Position numbers and translations under genes: made by a program
NCBI GenBank assembly: GCA_049115935.1
Contig: JAGDZK010000023.1
Location: forward strand, 62,001-126,000
Direction: 5' to 3'
Source of the DNA: Bermanella sp049115935
GTDB lineage: Bacteria; Pseudomonadota; Gammaproteobacteria; Pseudomonadales; Oceanobacteraceae
Length of the DNA: 64,000 bases
Notes under the pieces: generated by a model
Told to the model about the DNA's origin: nothing
The model's input: only the letters and a program-made list of their open reading frames with translations
Databases searched by the model: none
Shown here: positions 8,571-16,650 of the stretch, one piece after another
Layout: each line of letters opens with the position of its first letter
Position numbering within the stretch: the first letter of the stretch is position 1

Positions 8571-8617
8571 ATTTAACATGACGTCTTATTTCTTTTAATG
8601 TAAGCGTATTGTTAGCT
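8571..8617 (-). other. Second attC-like palindrome, downstream of yoeB
   Basis: On the minus strand, AGCTAAC (8617-8611) and GTTAAAT (8577-8571) frame the element. GTTAAAT fits the R' consensus exactly; AGCTAAC has one mismatch to R''. After 3-nt spacers, ACGCTTA pairs with TAAG-A-CGT, again leaving one extrahelical base. It begins 20 nt after the yoeB stop. At 47 bp it is shorter than most attC sites, and the bulge is on the opposite arm from the first site. Confidence 0.3.
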
Positions 8618-8637
8618 GTATTATTTGGTGCGTGTAA

Positions 8638-8901
8638 TTAATAATGATATCTGCACGATATTATAGTTAGGCTTTTATCATCAACGGCATAAACTAAACG
8701 ATTAGTGTCATCAATTCGACGCGACCAAAAACCTGACAAATTTTCTTTAAGAGACTCAGGTTTACCAATACCCTCAAATGGTGAACGCTTCGTATCACTG
8801 ATTAATTTGTTTATACGTTTTAATGTCTTTTTGTCCTGACCTTGCCAGTAAACGTAATCATCCCAAGCTTCATCAGTCCAACAAAGTAGCTTACTACTCA
8901 T
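8638..8901 (-). CDS. yoeB: YoeB-type toxin (ribosome-dependent mRNA interferase)
   Basis: YoeB is a RelE-superfamily RNase that cleaves mRNA at the ribosomal A site and is neutralised by YefM. It has 87 residues, close to the E. coli length. Diagnostic segments are LCWTDEAWDDYVYWQGQDKK at the N-terminus, PFEGIGKPESLKENLSGFWSRRID in the middle and the C-terminal LTIISCRYHY. The expected catalytic glutamate, arginine and terminal His-Tyr are present, so the toxin looks intact. Its start overlaps the antitoxin gene by 8 nt, so it is translationally coupled. Confidence 0.93.
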   Translation of the reverse strand: MSSKLLCWTDEAWDDYVYWQGQDKKTLKRINKLISDTKRSPFEGIGKPESLKENLSGFWSRRIDDTNRLVYAVDDKSLTIISCRYHY

Positions 8902-9148
8902 CGGCTATATCTCTTTGTGTAGTTTTACCACTTTTATATTGAGCTATAGATTTGTTTAAGTGCTCTGCATTTGCAGGAGATTTTAATAAATGAACTGTTT
9001 CCATCAAGCTATTGTAATAATCTAATGACATCACTACTGCATCTTCTGAATCTCGGCGCGTAATAACGGTGGTGTCTGCATCATTAACGACAGAGTCTAA
9101 AACAGCTTTTAGTCCATTTCTTGCTTCAGTAAAAGATACAACCCTCAT
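8894..9148 (-). CDS. yefM: YefM-type antitoxin (Phd/YefM family)
   Basis: This 84-residue antitoxin has an N-terminal DNA-binding Phd/YefM fold (MRVVSFTEARNGLKAVLDSV, then DTTVITRRDSEDAVVMSLDYYNSLMET). The C-terminal tail (from about residue 60) wraps the toxin. It represses its own operon. The start ATG 9148 follows TAGGTGAT. A perfect operator palindrome lies at 9161-9178 and a sigma-70 promoter just upstream. The pair is flanked by long direct repeats and attC-like motifs, consistent with a mobile-cassette origin. Confidence 0.93.
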   Translation of the reverse strand: MRVVSFTEARNGLKAVLDSVVNDADTTVITRRDSEDAVVMSLDYYNSLMETVHLLKSPANAEHLNKSIAQYKSGKTTQRDIADE

Positions 9149-9160
9149 AAATCACCTATA

Positions 9161-9178
9161 TGTACAATGTATTGTACA
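9161..9178. promoter_or_regulatory. yefM-yoeB operator palindrome
   Basis: TGTACAAT-GT-ATTGTACA has 8-bp perfect arms. The TGTACA core matches the core known for YefM-YoeB operators. A weaker related half-site (GGTACATGT) lies at 9213-9221. Confidence 0.8.
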
Positions 9179-9207
9179 ACTATAGCTCAATTATTTGACA
9201 CGCACAA
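9179..9207 (-). promoter_or_regulatory. Sigma-70 promoter of yefM-yoeB
   Basis: On the minus strand, -35 TTGTGC (9207-9202) and -10 TATAGT (9184-9179) are separated by 17 bp. The expected transcription start falls inside the operator palindrome, as autorepression requires. Confidence 0.6.
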
Positions 9208-9299
9208 TATATGGTACATGTCTTTTTAATGCTAACAATTGAAATAACAAATAACTAAGACACATGATTAGTCCTGAAAACGCTGAGTCTTTCTAAAAT

Positions 9300-9383
9300 T
9301 AACCAAGACTTTACACCTTGAATAGTGCCCCACTTCGACAACCGTTCGATCCTCACTGCTCAGTGCGAACGATATAAGTTGAG
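9300..9383. repeat. 84-bp direct repeat, copy 2
   Basis: This second copy of 8335-8418 is on the other side of the toxin-antitoxin pair, in the same orientation and about 95 percent identical. The hairpin is conserved except for one arm base (CGAACGAT instead of CGAACGGT). Confidence 0.9.
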
Positions 9384-9459
9384 TTTTCTAGATATTTAAG
9401 ACAGCGATGCAAAGTTTGTGAGATTTCTGCCAAATATAAAGACTAAATCACAAACTAAC

Positions 9460-9496
9460 TTGGATACCCGCCTTCGCGGATATGACGTAGGGCTTT
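9460..9496. repeat. REP-like palindrome, copy c
   Basis: TTGGATACCCGCCTTCGCGG followed by ATATGACG is the best-formed copy: CCGC-CTTC-GCGG forms a stable stem. Confidence 0.7.
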
Positions 9497-9503
9497 AATG
9501 AAT

Positions 9504-9537
9504 CTGGACACCAGCCTTCTCGATATGACGGAGGTTG
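9504..9537. repeat. REP-like palindrome, copy d (degenerate)
   Basis: CTGGACACCAGCCTTCTCGA followed by TATGACGGAGG keeps the spacing and 3' TATGACG of copy c, but the stem has lost pairing. It starts 8 bp after copy c. Confidence 0.5.
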
Positions 9538-9588
9538 TTGGCTGCGTGGCTTACCTTACTAATAGTAAGAGGGTTTTTTAATCATCAC

Positions 9589-9610
9589 AAAAAAGCCCGC
9601 TTTCGCGGGC
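9589..9610 (-). terminator. Intrinsic terminator of the old-yellow-enzyme gene
   Basis: On the minus strand GCCCGC-GAAA-GCGGGC is followed by six T residues, about 40 bp past the stop at 9649. Confidence 0.9.
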
Positions 9611-9648
9611 CTTTGGTTTGAACATGTTACAAGGTTATTAAAAATCAA

Positions 9649-10920
9649 TTAAGCACGACGTTTTCTAAACGCATAGATACCGGCACTTAATACGGTTTTA
9701 AATACCACGCCCTTTGCACTTAAATTTGGTTTAGGGTTTTTACCTTTTGCCATGCGCCACATTTGGTGTTCGTACCAAGTGATGCTTAACATGCCCATGG
9801 TATCCAAGCCTTTATTGCCTGTGGTTGGGTTTTCAAGTGGCATGCTGTATTGGTCATCAGCGATGAGTTTATTGGGGAATTCTGAATCCACGGCGGTGGT
9901 GCGGGCAATGCCAATAAAATCGGTGGCTCCGCTTTGCAAGGCTTGGGTCATGGCGGGGGCGCTGCGAAAGCCACCGGTGACCACCAACGGGGTATCCACC
10001 ATTTCACGTACTTTTTCCATGTAATCTAAAAAGTAGGCTTCACGTTTTACGGTGCTGTCTTTTACTGGTTTTTTAGGGTCGGCGCCCATCATGGATGGGC
10101 TTTCATAGGTGCCGCCTGAAATCTCAATTAAATCCATGCCTTCATTGGCGAGGGTTTGCACCACTTGCATGGAGTCTTCTTCACTAAAGCCACCTTTCAT
10201 AAAGTCAGCGCTGTTTAACTTAATACCAATTGGGAAGTCTTCCCCCACTTCTTTACGAATCGCGCGGTAAACCGATACCACAAAACGCATGCGGTTTTCT
10301 AAACTGCCGCCCCATTGATCGTCACGTTGATTATGGCGTGGGGATAAAAACTGGCTAACTAAATAACCATGGGCACCGTGAATTTGCACGCCGGTGAAAC
10401 CCGCTTGTTTTGATAAGCGCGCCGCCGTTGCAAATTTTTGAATGATCACTTCGATTTCTGGCTCAGTCAGTGCACGCGGTTTGTTAAAGCCTTTTTCCAA
10501 ACCTCGACCAAGCGAAATTGCCGAAGGGGCAACCGGCTCACTCACGATAAAACTTGGGATTTGTTTACCTGGGTGATTTAGCTGTGGCCAAATATGCGCG
10601 CCATTTTTTTTGCCCGCTTGTGCCCATGCTTTAAACAACTCAAGGTTTGACTGCTCATCTAATACCACGTTTTTAGGTTCACCCAATGCGCCGCGATCCA
10701 CCATCACATTGCCTGTCATGGCGATACCGATGCCACCGTCAGCCCAGCGACCATACAACTTAGCCAAACCCGGCTGAGGGTTGCATTGTTTGTCCCCTAA
10801 CTGCTCGCTCATGGCGGATTTAAATAAACGGTTTTTAATCACTTGGCCGTTTTTTAACGTGAAACTATCCCCAAGTTTTAGGGTGTTTGCGCTGTTGGCC
10901 TGTTGTGCGGCTTGAGTCAT
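9649..10920 (-). CDS. NADH:flavin oxidoreductase, old yellow enzyme family
   Basis: A 423-residue FMN-dependent TIM-barrel reductase of the OYE/NemA class, which reduces activated alkenes or related electrophiles with NAD(P)H. FMN and substrate motifs are visible: NRLFKSAMSEQLGD near residue 30, VQIHGAHGYLVSQFLSPRHN near residue 180 (paired ligand-binding histidine region), and a C-terminal VVTGGFRS-FIGIAR phosphate-binding region. The start ATG 10920 has TAGGAGC upstream. It is transcribed from a region with an AGAC-N5-GTCT operator shared with the adjacent TetR gene, implying induction by an electrophile as in the NemR-nemA system. The actual substrate is unknown. Confidence 0.93.
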   Translation of the reverse strand: MTQAAQQANSANTLKLGDSFTLKNGQVIKNRLFKSAMSEQLGDKQCNPQPGLAKLYGRWADGGIGIAMTGNVMVDRGALGEPKNVVLDEQSNLELFKAWAQAGKKNGAHIWPQLNHPGKQIPSFIVSEPVAPSAISLGRGLEKGFNKPRALTEPEIEVIIQKFATAARLSKQAGFTGVQIHGAHGYLVSQFLSPRHNQRDDQWGGSLENRMRFVVSVYRAIRKEVGEDFPIGIKLNSADFMKGGFSEEDSMQVVQTLANEGMDLIEISGGTYESPSMMGADPKKPVKDSTVKREAYFLDYMEKVREMVDTPLVVTGGFRSAPAMTQALQSGATDFIGIARTTAVDSEFPNKLIADDQYSMPLENPTTGNKGLDTMGMLSITWYEHQMWRMAKGKNPKPNLSAKGVVFKTVLSAGIYAFRKRRA

Positions 10921-10960
10921 AACTTGCTCCTAGTTGTTCTTGTTATTCATGTTGTTAATT

Positions 10961-10973
10961 AGACCGATCGTCT
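10961..10973. promoter_or_regulatory. Candidate TetR operator upstream of the OYE gene
   Basis: AGAC-CGATC-GTCT has perfect 4-bp arms and lies 41 bp upstream of the OYE start. The core GACCGATCGTC recurs exactly in front of the neighbouring TetR gene (11647-11657). Confidence 0.75.
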
Positions 10974-11024
10974 TTTAACTGTTTATAAAAAAATGCAGGT
11001 GCGCTGCATTTTCATTTTTGCTGT

Positions 11025-11633
11025 TTATTTTGCCGGTGCCATTAATACGTTGAGCATAAGATGCATGGCTTCTTTGGCTGGTTCTAGGCGATTGCTCATT
11101 TTCATTTTAATGAGAGAACCTTCCCACGTGGCCCAATACACACTGGCTAATTCTTTGGCACTGACATCTTGCCTAAATTGGCCTGCGCCCTGTCCTTCAA
11201 TAATGCGCTCAATAAAAAAGGCCACCCATTTACGCGTGGCTATTTTAAGTTGCTCGCGACACTCGGTGCTTTCGGAGGCGATTTCACTGGACATGGCCCC
11301 AATCAAGCAGCCTTGTTTGAAATCGCTTTTAGCCACCTTGTTAAGGCTAAATTCATAGATAGATTGCAGCTGCTCTTTGGCGCTTAATGACTGACCGGGG
11401 CCTTTAATAAAATCATCGAGCTGCTGTAATAAGTCCTGACTGTAGTGAGCAATCACTTCGCCTACAAACGCCTCTTTACTGGCAAAGAAGTTGTAAAACG
11501 AGCCCTTAGGCACGTTTACTTCGTCCAGTATTTGTTTGATACCTGTGCCGTGATAACCATGGGTTGAGATTTGCTCAATACCCGCCTGAATCAGGGCTTC
11601 ACGTATATGTTCGCTGCGTCTTGGTCTGCTCAT
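11025..11633 (-). CDS. TetR/AcrR family transcriptional regulator
   Basis: A 202-residue repressor with an N-terminal helix-turn-helix (HIREALIQAGIEQISTHGYH, TGIKQILDEVNVPKGSFYNF, then FASKEAFVGEVI) and a C-terminal ligand domain typical of NemR-like TetR proteins (KQGCLIGAMSSEIA). ATG 11633 (MSRPRRSEH) is preferred over ATG 11672 because the longer form adds 13 unusual residues and would place the operator 11647-11657 inside the gene. Neither start has a strong ribosome site. It is likely to repress itself and the downstream OYE gene. Confidence 0.9.
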   Translation of the reverse strand: MSRPRRSEHIREALIQAGIEQISTHGYHGTGIKQILDEVNVPKGSFYNFFASKEAFVGEVIAHYSQDLLQQLDDFIKGPGQSLSAKEQLQSIYEFSLNKVAKSDFKQGCLIGAMSSEIASESTECREQLKIATRKWVAFFIERIIEGQGAGQFRQDVSAKELASVYWATWEGSLIKMKMSNRLEPAKEAMHLMLNVLMAPAK

Positions 11634-11646
11634 TGGGCCAGAATAT

Positions 11647-11657
11647 GACCGATCGTC
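11647..11657. promoter_or_regulatory. Candidate TetR autoregulatory operator
   Basis: GACCGATCGTC is identical to the core in front of the OYE gene and lies 13 bp upstream of the chosen tetR start at 11633. Confidence 0.75.
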
Positions 11658-11807
11658 TTGGAATGAAAGCATTCACTTAAAATTTAGTAAAAACTCACGG
11701 TTGCGTGTATAGAACAATCTTATTTTTTATTAAACGCGCGTTTAACTATATTTTAACAATTGCCCCCTAGCATGTGCGCTCACCACATTATCTGATGAGT
11801 ATTCATA

Positions 11808-13571
11808 ATGAGAAAAAGCATTTCACGCCGTGACTTTTTAATCCTAACGGCAAAGGGTGTGGGGGCCGCGGTTATCTCCTCTGGCCTTATGGGTTGTAAC
11901 AGTTCAGACGGCGATCGTGATGTGAGCGTTAGCTTTAATCATGGTGTGGCCAGTGGCGACCCCACACAAACGGCCATTATTTTATGGACACGGGTAACCC
12001 CAGAAGAAACCGCCGCTATTAATGTCGCATGGGAGATCGCTACCGATGCTGCCTTCTCTAATATCGTAAACAGCGGTAATACCCTCACCAATCAAGCACG
12101 TGATTACACCGTAAAAGTGGATGCCATTGATTTAGCTCCAGGCACACAATATTTTTATCGCTTTATTGCCAACGGTAAAACCACTACCACAGGTAAAACC
12201 AAAACCCTGCCTGAAGGGGCTATTGCCTCTGCCAAACTGGCGGTCATGTCCTGTGCAAATTACCCAGCAGGTCACTTTAATGTGTATAACCTAGCCAACC
12301 AAATGGATGACCTTGATGCGGTTTTGCATTTAGGGGATTACATTTATGAATACCCTCGCGGCGGTTATGCCAGCGACAATGCGGCACAATTAAACCGTGA
12401 AGTACTGCCCGTGGGTGAATTATTCACCCTAGATGATTACCGTACTCGTTATGGTCAATACCGCACCGATGCCGATCTACAAGCGCTTCACGCTGGCGTG
12501 CCATTCATTACGGTTTGGGATGACCATGAAGTGACTAACGACACTTATAAAGATGGCGCTGAAAATCACAACGAAGGTGAAGGGGATTTTGAAACGCGCA
12601 AGTTAGCTGCACTGCAAGCCTACTTTGAATGGTTACCTATTCGCCCTATTGCACAAGATAACGAGCTGGAAATTTATCGCAGTTTTCAGTTTGGTGATTT
12701 AGTGGATTTGCACATGCTCGACACCCGTGTATTAGCCCGCGATATTCAATTGGATTACGCCAATTACATGGACCCAACCACGGGCGCGTTTGATAGCGCC
12801 GCATTCACCCAAGACATCAGCGATACTAGCCGCACCATGTTAGGTTCAGAGCAACTGCAATGGCTACAAACTCAATTGGGTAACAGCACTGGCACATGGC
12901 AGCTTCTAGGCCAGCAAGTTTTAATGGGCAGCATGTATTTACCGGCCGCGGTTGCACTGACCTTGATGACACTTGAGCAATACAGCGAACTGGGGGCGTT
13001 AGCTGTATTAGCTGGGCGCATGCAAGCAGGTGACCCAAGCCTTACCGATGGCGAAAAATCCTATCTTGAGGCGAACAAAAGTAAATTAACCGATGAAGTC
13101 ATGGCGCAATTGCAATTACCTGCTGTGCCTTATAATTTAGATGCGTGGGATGGTTACGCTGTTGAGCGAGAAACTATTTTACAAACCGCAAAAGCCTACG
13201 GTAAAAATTTAGTGGTATTGGCCGGTGATACCCATAATGGCTGGGCAAGTGATCTTAAAGATTTAAACGGTGACAACGTGGGTGTTGAGTTTGCAACGTC
13301 TTCGGTTTCCTCCCCAGGCCTTGAGTATTACCTGAATATTCCTGCGGCTTCTGCGCCAACCTATGAAGCGGGCATTGTGGGGTTAATCGAAAACCTTAAA
13401 TATTGTAACTTGCGTGATCGCGGTTTTATGACAGTAACATTCACCCCTGATCAGGCTAAAGCCCAATGGCATTACGTGGATACAATTTTGTCGACCTCTT
13501 TCCAAGAAGTCACATCTCGTAGTGCCACTGCATTGGTTAAAGCCGGTGAAAATAGTTTAACTATTTCTTAA
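11808..13571 (+). CDS. phoD: PhoD-family alkaline phosphatase/phosphodiesterase, Tat-exported
   Basis: A 587-residue metallophosphatase. The N-terminus has a twin-arginine motif (SISRRDFLIL) followed by a hydrophobic stretch ending in SGLMGC, so it may be a Tat-exported lipoprotein. Residues about 40-130 form the PhoD N-terminal beta domain. The catalytic part contains HLGDYIYEYPRG (near residue 180), TVWDDHEVTND (near residue 240) and VLAGDTHNGWASDL (near residue 475), the expected Fe/Ca ligands. It releases phosphate from phosphomono- or diesters in the periplasm. No pho box was recognised upstream. A terminator follows at 13581. Confidence 0.92.
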   Translation: MRKSISRRDFLILTAKGVGAAVISSGLMGCNSSDGDRDVSVSFNHGVASGDPTQTAIILWTRVTPEETAAINVAWEIATDAAFSNIVNSGNTLTNQARDYTVKVDAIDLAPGTQYFYRFIANGKTTTTGKTKTLPEGAIASAKLAVMSCANYPAGHFNVYNLANQMDDLDAVLHLGDYIYEYPRGGYASDNAAQLNREVLPVGELFTLDDYRTRYGQYRTDADLQALHAGVPFITVWDDHEVTNDTYKDGAENHNEGEGDFETRKLAALQAYFEWLPIRPIAQDNELEIYRSFQFGDLVDLHMLDTRVLARDIQLDYANYMDPTTGAFDSAAFTQDISDTSRTMLGSEQLQWLQTQLGNSTGTWQLLGQQVLMGSMYLPAAVALTLMTLEQYSELGALAVLAGRMQAGDPSLTDGEKSYLEANKSKLTDEVMAQLQLPAVPYNLDAWDGYAVERETILQTAKAYGKNLVVLAGDTHNGWASDLKDLNGDNVGVEFATSSVSSPGLEYYLNIPAASAPTYEAGIVGLIENLKYCNLRDRGFMTVTFTPDQAKAQWHYVDTILSTSFQEVTSRSATALVKAGENSLTIS

Positions 13572-13580
13572 GGCCCAAAT

Positions 13581-13611
13581 AAAGATCGGCTCATTTGCAG
13601 CCGATCTTTTA
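13581..13611 (+). terminator. Intrinsic terminator after phoD
   Basis: AAAGATCGGCT pairs with AGCCGATCTTT (11 bp) around a 7-nt loop and ends in a short T-run, 10 bp after the phoD stop. Confidence 0.85.
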
Positions 13612-13708
13612 ATTTTGGTTTCATATTTTATTTTCATCCACTTACGCCATCAATGGCACTGACCTTATAACACTGGCATACTGATCTAATCATCAGGGCG
13701 ACGTGTAT

Positions 13709-14887
13709 ATGATCAACATCAAACAATCTATCATCGAAGTTTGGCAAGAAGCCAAGGAGCGCTGGTTTCCAAGCAAAGAAGGCTCCACTGTACCACTTGA
13801 TCAAGTAAGCCGATTTTACCAAACCGATTTTTACATATCGCTTGATGATAGTCTTAAAAGTGCCTTTTATGACGGCCCGCTAGGGGGCTTAGATTCTCGT
13901 ATTATCGAACGTAAAGATATTGAGTTTTTAAGAGACTGCTATCGCCTGTGGCAAGGCGGCCGAAATGTGAGCTGCGGCATATATGGTGAAAAAGGTACGG
14001 GTTTATCTACTCTGCTTAATATGTTTACTCAAGAACTTAAACAACAGAATCAAGCGTTTAAATTGCTAAGCCTAGAGAGACGCCTAAGCACTGAACAAGA
14101 TGTGATTGATATCATTGGCCGCTTATTAGCCATTGAGCCTAAAACATATGAACTAACTGAATTTATTGAAGCCATTCATCAAGTACCGGCTCAAGTGATT
14201 GTGCTTGATAATATTCATTTTCTTGTACAGCGTACAATTGATGCACAGATCGTTATCGACACATTAAGCGCTATTATTTTAGCCAGTCGCGGACTTCATT
14301 TCTGGGTACTTGCCAGTGAAGAGCAAGCATGGCGTCGATTATGTTACGCTTATCAATTTGAACATTTATTTTCTCACCAGCAGCAAGTCCCCAATTTTAA
14401 TGAACGTCAAATGCGTGATTTATTAATAAAGCGCTTTTCCTATGGTGGTTTTCATACCATTAACGATATTTCTATAGAGGAGCTAGCTCAGGAAAAAAGC
14501 CCAGTGAATGAGGTGGCAAAACGCAGTAAAGGTTGCGTTGAACTCGGACTATTTTATTGTTTGAACAATTTAACCTATGGCACCAAACCACAAAGTATTT
14601 TCATCATGTCACCACAAGAGGTAGACATGACCGCCCTTAAAAATCTTACACAGGGCGAACTTTTCACCTTGGCCGAAATCAGCACTCATGGCCAACTTTC
14701 AATTAAAGAGCATCACCGAATTTTTCGGATCAATTTAAATGAAAGTAAAATGATTTTAGAGCACTTACGGGTTTTAGGTCTTTTAGACAAAAATGAAGAG
14801 ATCACCCGCAGTGATGCGTATAGTTTAAAGCTAATTACATCTGCAGTTGTTATTCGTTATTTAATTTCTATGAATTATTTATACTAG
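13709..14887 (+). CDS. P-loop ATPase-like protein lacking the Walker A lysine
   Basis: A 392-residue cytosolic protein of AAA-like layout. A typical Walker A loop should stand at residues 93-101, but the sequence reads GEKGTGLST, with leucine (L99) where the nucleotide-binding lysine belongs. A Walker B-like VIVLDN follows near residue 165. The C-terminal half carries FSYGGFH and winged-helix-like segments (GELFTLAEISTHGQLSIKEH, KMILEHLRVLGLLDK). The start is ATG 13709 or GTG 13703 behind CAGGGCGA. It is followed 7 bp later by an MscS-like channel gene, so the two are an operon. The function is unknown; regulation of the channel is an inference. Confidence 0.75.
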   Translation: MINIKQSIIEVWQEAKERWFPSKEGSTVPLDQVSRFYQTDFYISLDDSLKSAFYDGPLGGLDSRIIERKDIEFLRDCYRLWQGGRNVSCGIYGEKGTGLSTLLNMFTQELKQQNQAFKLLSLERRLSTEQDVIDIIGRLLAIEPKTYELTEFIEAIHQVPAQVIVLDNIHFLVQRTIDAQIVIDTLSAIILASRGLHFWVLASEEQAWRRLCYAYQFEHLFSHQQQVPNFNERQMRDLLIKRFSYGGFHTINDISIEELAQEKSPVNEVAKRSKGCVELGLFYCLNNLTYGTKPQSIFIMSPQEVDMTALKNLTQGELFTLAEISTHGQLSIKEHHRIFRINLNESKMILEHLRVLGLLDKNEEITRSDAYSLKLITSAVVIRYLISMNYLY

Positions 14888-14894
14888 GTGCCTA

Positions 14895-15728
14895 ATGGAA
14901 GATAATATTGTTCAGCAGTTTTTCTCGCTTTTTTCTTTCACTACGCTGTTGTCTATTGTGGGCGTTATTCTAGCCACTTGGACCTTATTATTTGGCACAC
15001 GCTGGTCAATTGATACTTTGGTGGCTTACAAGCCTAAGTATCGAATTCAGTTATCTCAAATCTTTCCTGCTGTGCGCATCATGATTTGGGTGATAACCAT
15101 TCACTACATCGTTTTTATTATTTTAAAGCCACCACAATCCATTGTTTATGCCTCCCTTGGTTCTTTAGGTTTAGCATTGGGTTTAGCCTCACAAGATGCT
15201 ATTCGTAATTTTGTAGCGGGTGTGATGATGGCGGTAGCGCCTCGCTTTAAAGTAGGTGACATGGTGCAAATTGGTGAACATTATGGCGAGGTCACCAGCT
15301 TAGATTTAAGCACCACTAAACTGCGCACGTTTGACGACAACTTAATTACGGTACCTAATGGTGACATTTTAAAAATGCCCATCAGTAATGCCAATAGCGG
15401 TGAGCTGAATGAATTAGTCGCCATTAATTTGCACTTACCTGTGAGTATTCCTGTTGCAAAGTTGAAGTCCATCGCCCTAAATGCTGCAAAGTGTAGCCAT
15501 TATGTTTACTTAAAAAAGCCCATAACCGCTACAGTCTTCCCCGTATTTGATAAAGAGTTTTATTACAATCTAACCGTTAAAGCCTACGTATTAGATGTAC
15601 GTTTAGAGCGCGCTATGGCAACGGATATTTCAGAACGAGTTATTGAAGCATTAAACGAGCAAAGCTTGTTTGAGGGCACCTCATTTGAAAGCACTGCAAG
15701 CCATGGAAAGCTGGGAGATCAAGCCTAA
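14895..15728 (+). CDS. MscS-family mechanosensitive ion channel
   Basis: A 277-residue small-conductance channel with three N-terminal membrane helices. The third, pore-lining helix is ASLGSLGLALGLASQDAIRN (residues about 85-105), with the Gly/Ala pattern of MscS TM3. It is followed by the beta domain signature VAPRFKVGDMVQIGEHYGEV and RTFDDNLITVPNGDIL. Such channels open under membrane tension and release solutes on hypo-osmotic shock. It starts 7 bp after the lysine-less P-loop gene, and the tight coupling is unusual for MscS. It converges on the methyltransferase gene with only 10 bp between stops. Confidence 0.93.
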   Translation: MEDNIVQQFFSLFSFTTLLSIVGVILATWTLLFGTRWSIDTLVAYKPKYRIQLSQIFPAVRIMIWVITIHYIVFIILKPPQSIVYASLGSLGLALGLASQDAIRNFVAGVMMAVAPRFKVGDMVQIGEHYGEVTSLDLSTTKLRTFDDNLITVPNGDILKMPISNANSGELNELVAINLHLPVSIPVAKLKSIALNAAKCSHYVYLKKPITATVFPVFDKEFYYNLTVKAYVLDVRLERAMATDISERVIEALNEQSLFEGTSFESTASHGKLGDQA

Positions 15729-15738
15729 AATCCTAGGT

Positions 15739-16650
15739 TTAATCTGCTCGAATACGTATCATCACATATTGAAAAATATCATGACGAACAGCCCAGCGTA
15801 AAAACAGGGCTGTTCCTATATATTTTGACCAGCCAATATTTTTAATCGCGCCATGTTTTTCATCAAGCTTTTTAACATCTTGCTTAAATACAAATACCCA
15901 CTTCGAAAAAGGCTGCATCACATCTGCTGATATATCTTTGTATTCATATAAGTATAAATTTGCTTGTTTTAGTTGTGCCTCATAGTCTTTACGAACCTTA
16001 ATGTTTTCAAATGGGATATGGCTGAAATAACACACCATCTTTAATAGTAAAAAGTGAATAGGATTACGGATTGGCTTGGTTAATACTAAGTCAGTTAAAG
16101 CCAACTCTTGATCAACATCAGAGCCAGGCTCTTTTTGATGATAAAAATGGTCTGCACACAACTTAAAAAAGTTCGATTTATTTGCAAAATGATAGACACA
16201 ATCTAACGCAATGATGCGATCAAATTGATCAGGTAGTATTTGCCATGCATAAGCTTGTGTTGCATCACCTTGAGCAAGTTGAGCAGTACAATGAAATACA
16301 GGTAATTTTTGCTGGGCATATTGAGTTTGTATCTGTGAATAGTTGATGCCCCATATATTCTTTACACCAAACTTATGCTGCCAATGAATAATTTGATCAC
16401 CGCAACCAAAACCCACATCCAACACGTTATGGGAAGATTTTAATTGAGTGAAATTCGCTAGAACATCAGCCAATCTAGCGGCGGCTGCACTGTACTGATT
16501 TATGCGTTTACCGTTTTCATCAATCCAACAGCCTAAGTTTCCCCAGCTGCCATCTAACTCTAAACTTTGGCAGTTAAAGTTCAGAACTATATCTTGTAGA
16601 TCGTGAAACTCTTGGCCAAAATCAGCGGGCCATTGATGTGTATTATTCAT
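15739..16650 (-). CDS. Class I SAM-dependent methyltransferase
   Basis: A 303-residue methyltransferase. SAM-binding motif I is VLDVGFGCGDQ (near residue 75), with motif II-like FDRIIALDCVYHF (near residue 145) after an acidic loop. An N-terminal region of about 60 residues (WGNLGCWIDENGKRINQY) resembles small-molecule methyltransferases of the UbiE/CFA-like group. Its ATG overlaps the stop of the upstream FAD gene by one base (TAATG), so the two are translationally coupled. Lipid or quinone modification is possible but not shown. Confidence 0.85.
   Translation of the reverse strand: MNNTHQWPADFGQEFHDLQDIVLNFNCQSLELDGSWGNLGCWIDENGKRINQYSAAAARLADVLANFTQLKSSHNVLDVGFGCGDQIIHWQHKFGVKNIWGINYSQIQTQYAQQKLPVFHCTAQLAQGDATQAYAWQILPDQFDRIIALDCVYHFANKSNFFKLCADHFYHQKEPGSDVDQELALTDLVLTKPIRNPIHFLLLKMVCYFSHIPFENIKVRKDYEAQLKQANLYLYEYKDISADVMQPFSKWVFVFKQDVKKLDEKHGAIKNIGWSKYIGTALFLRWAVRHDIFQYVMIRIRAD

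Larger units (their letters stand above)
8065..8637. other. Non-coding stretch with repeat elements
   Basis: This gap holds one copy of the 84-bp direct repeat, two REP-like palindromes and a second attC-like palindrome, each listed separately. No credible gene was found. A plus/minus frame of 66 codons at 8270-8470 lies inside the repeats and has no protein-like features. Confidence 0.5.
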
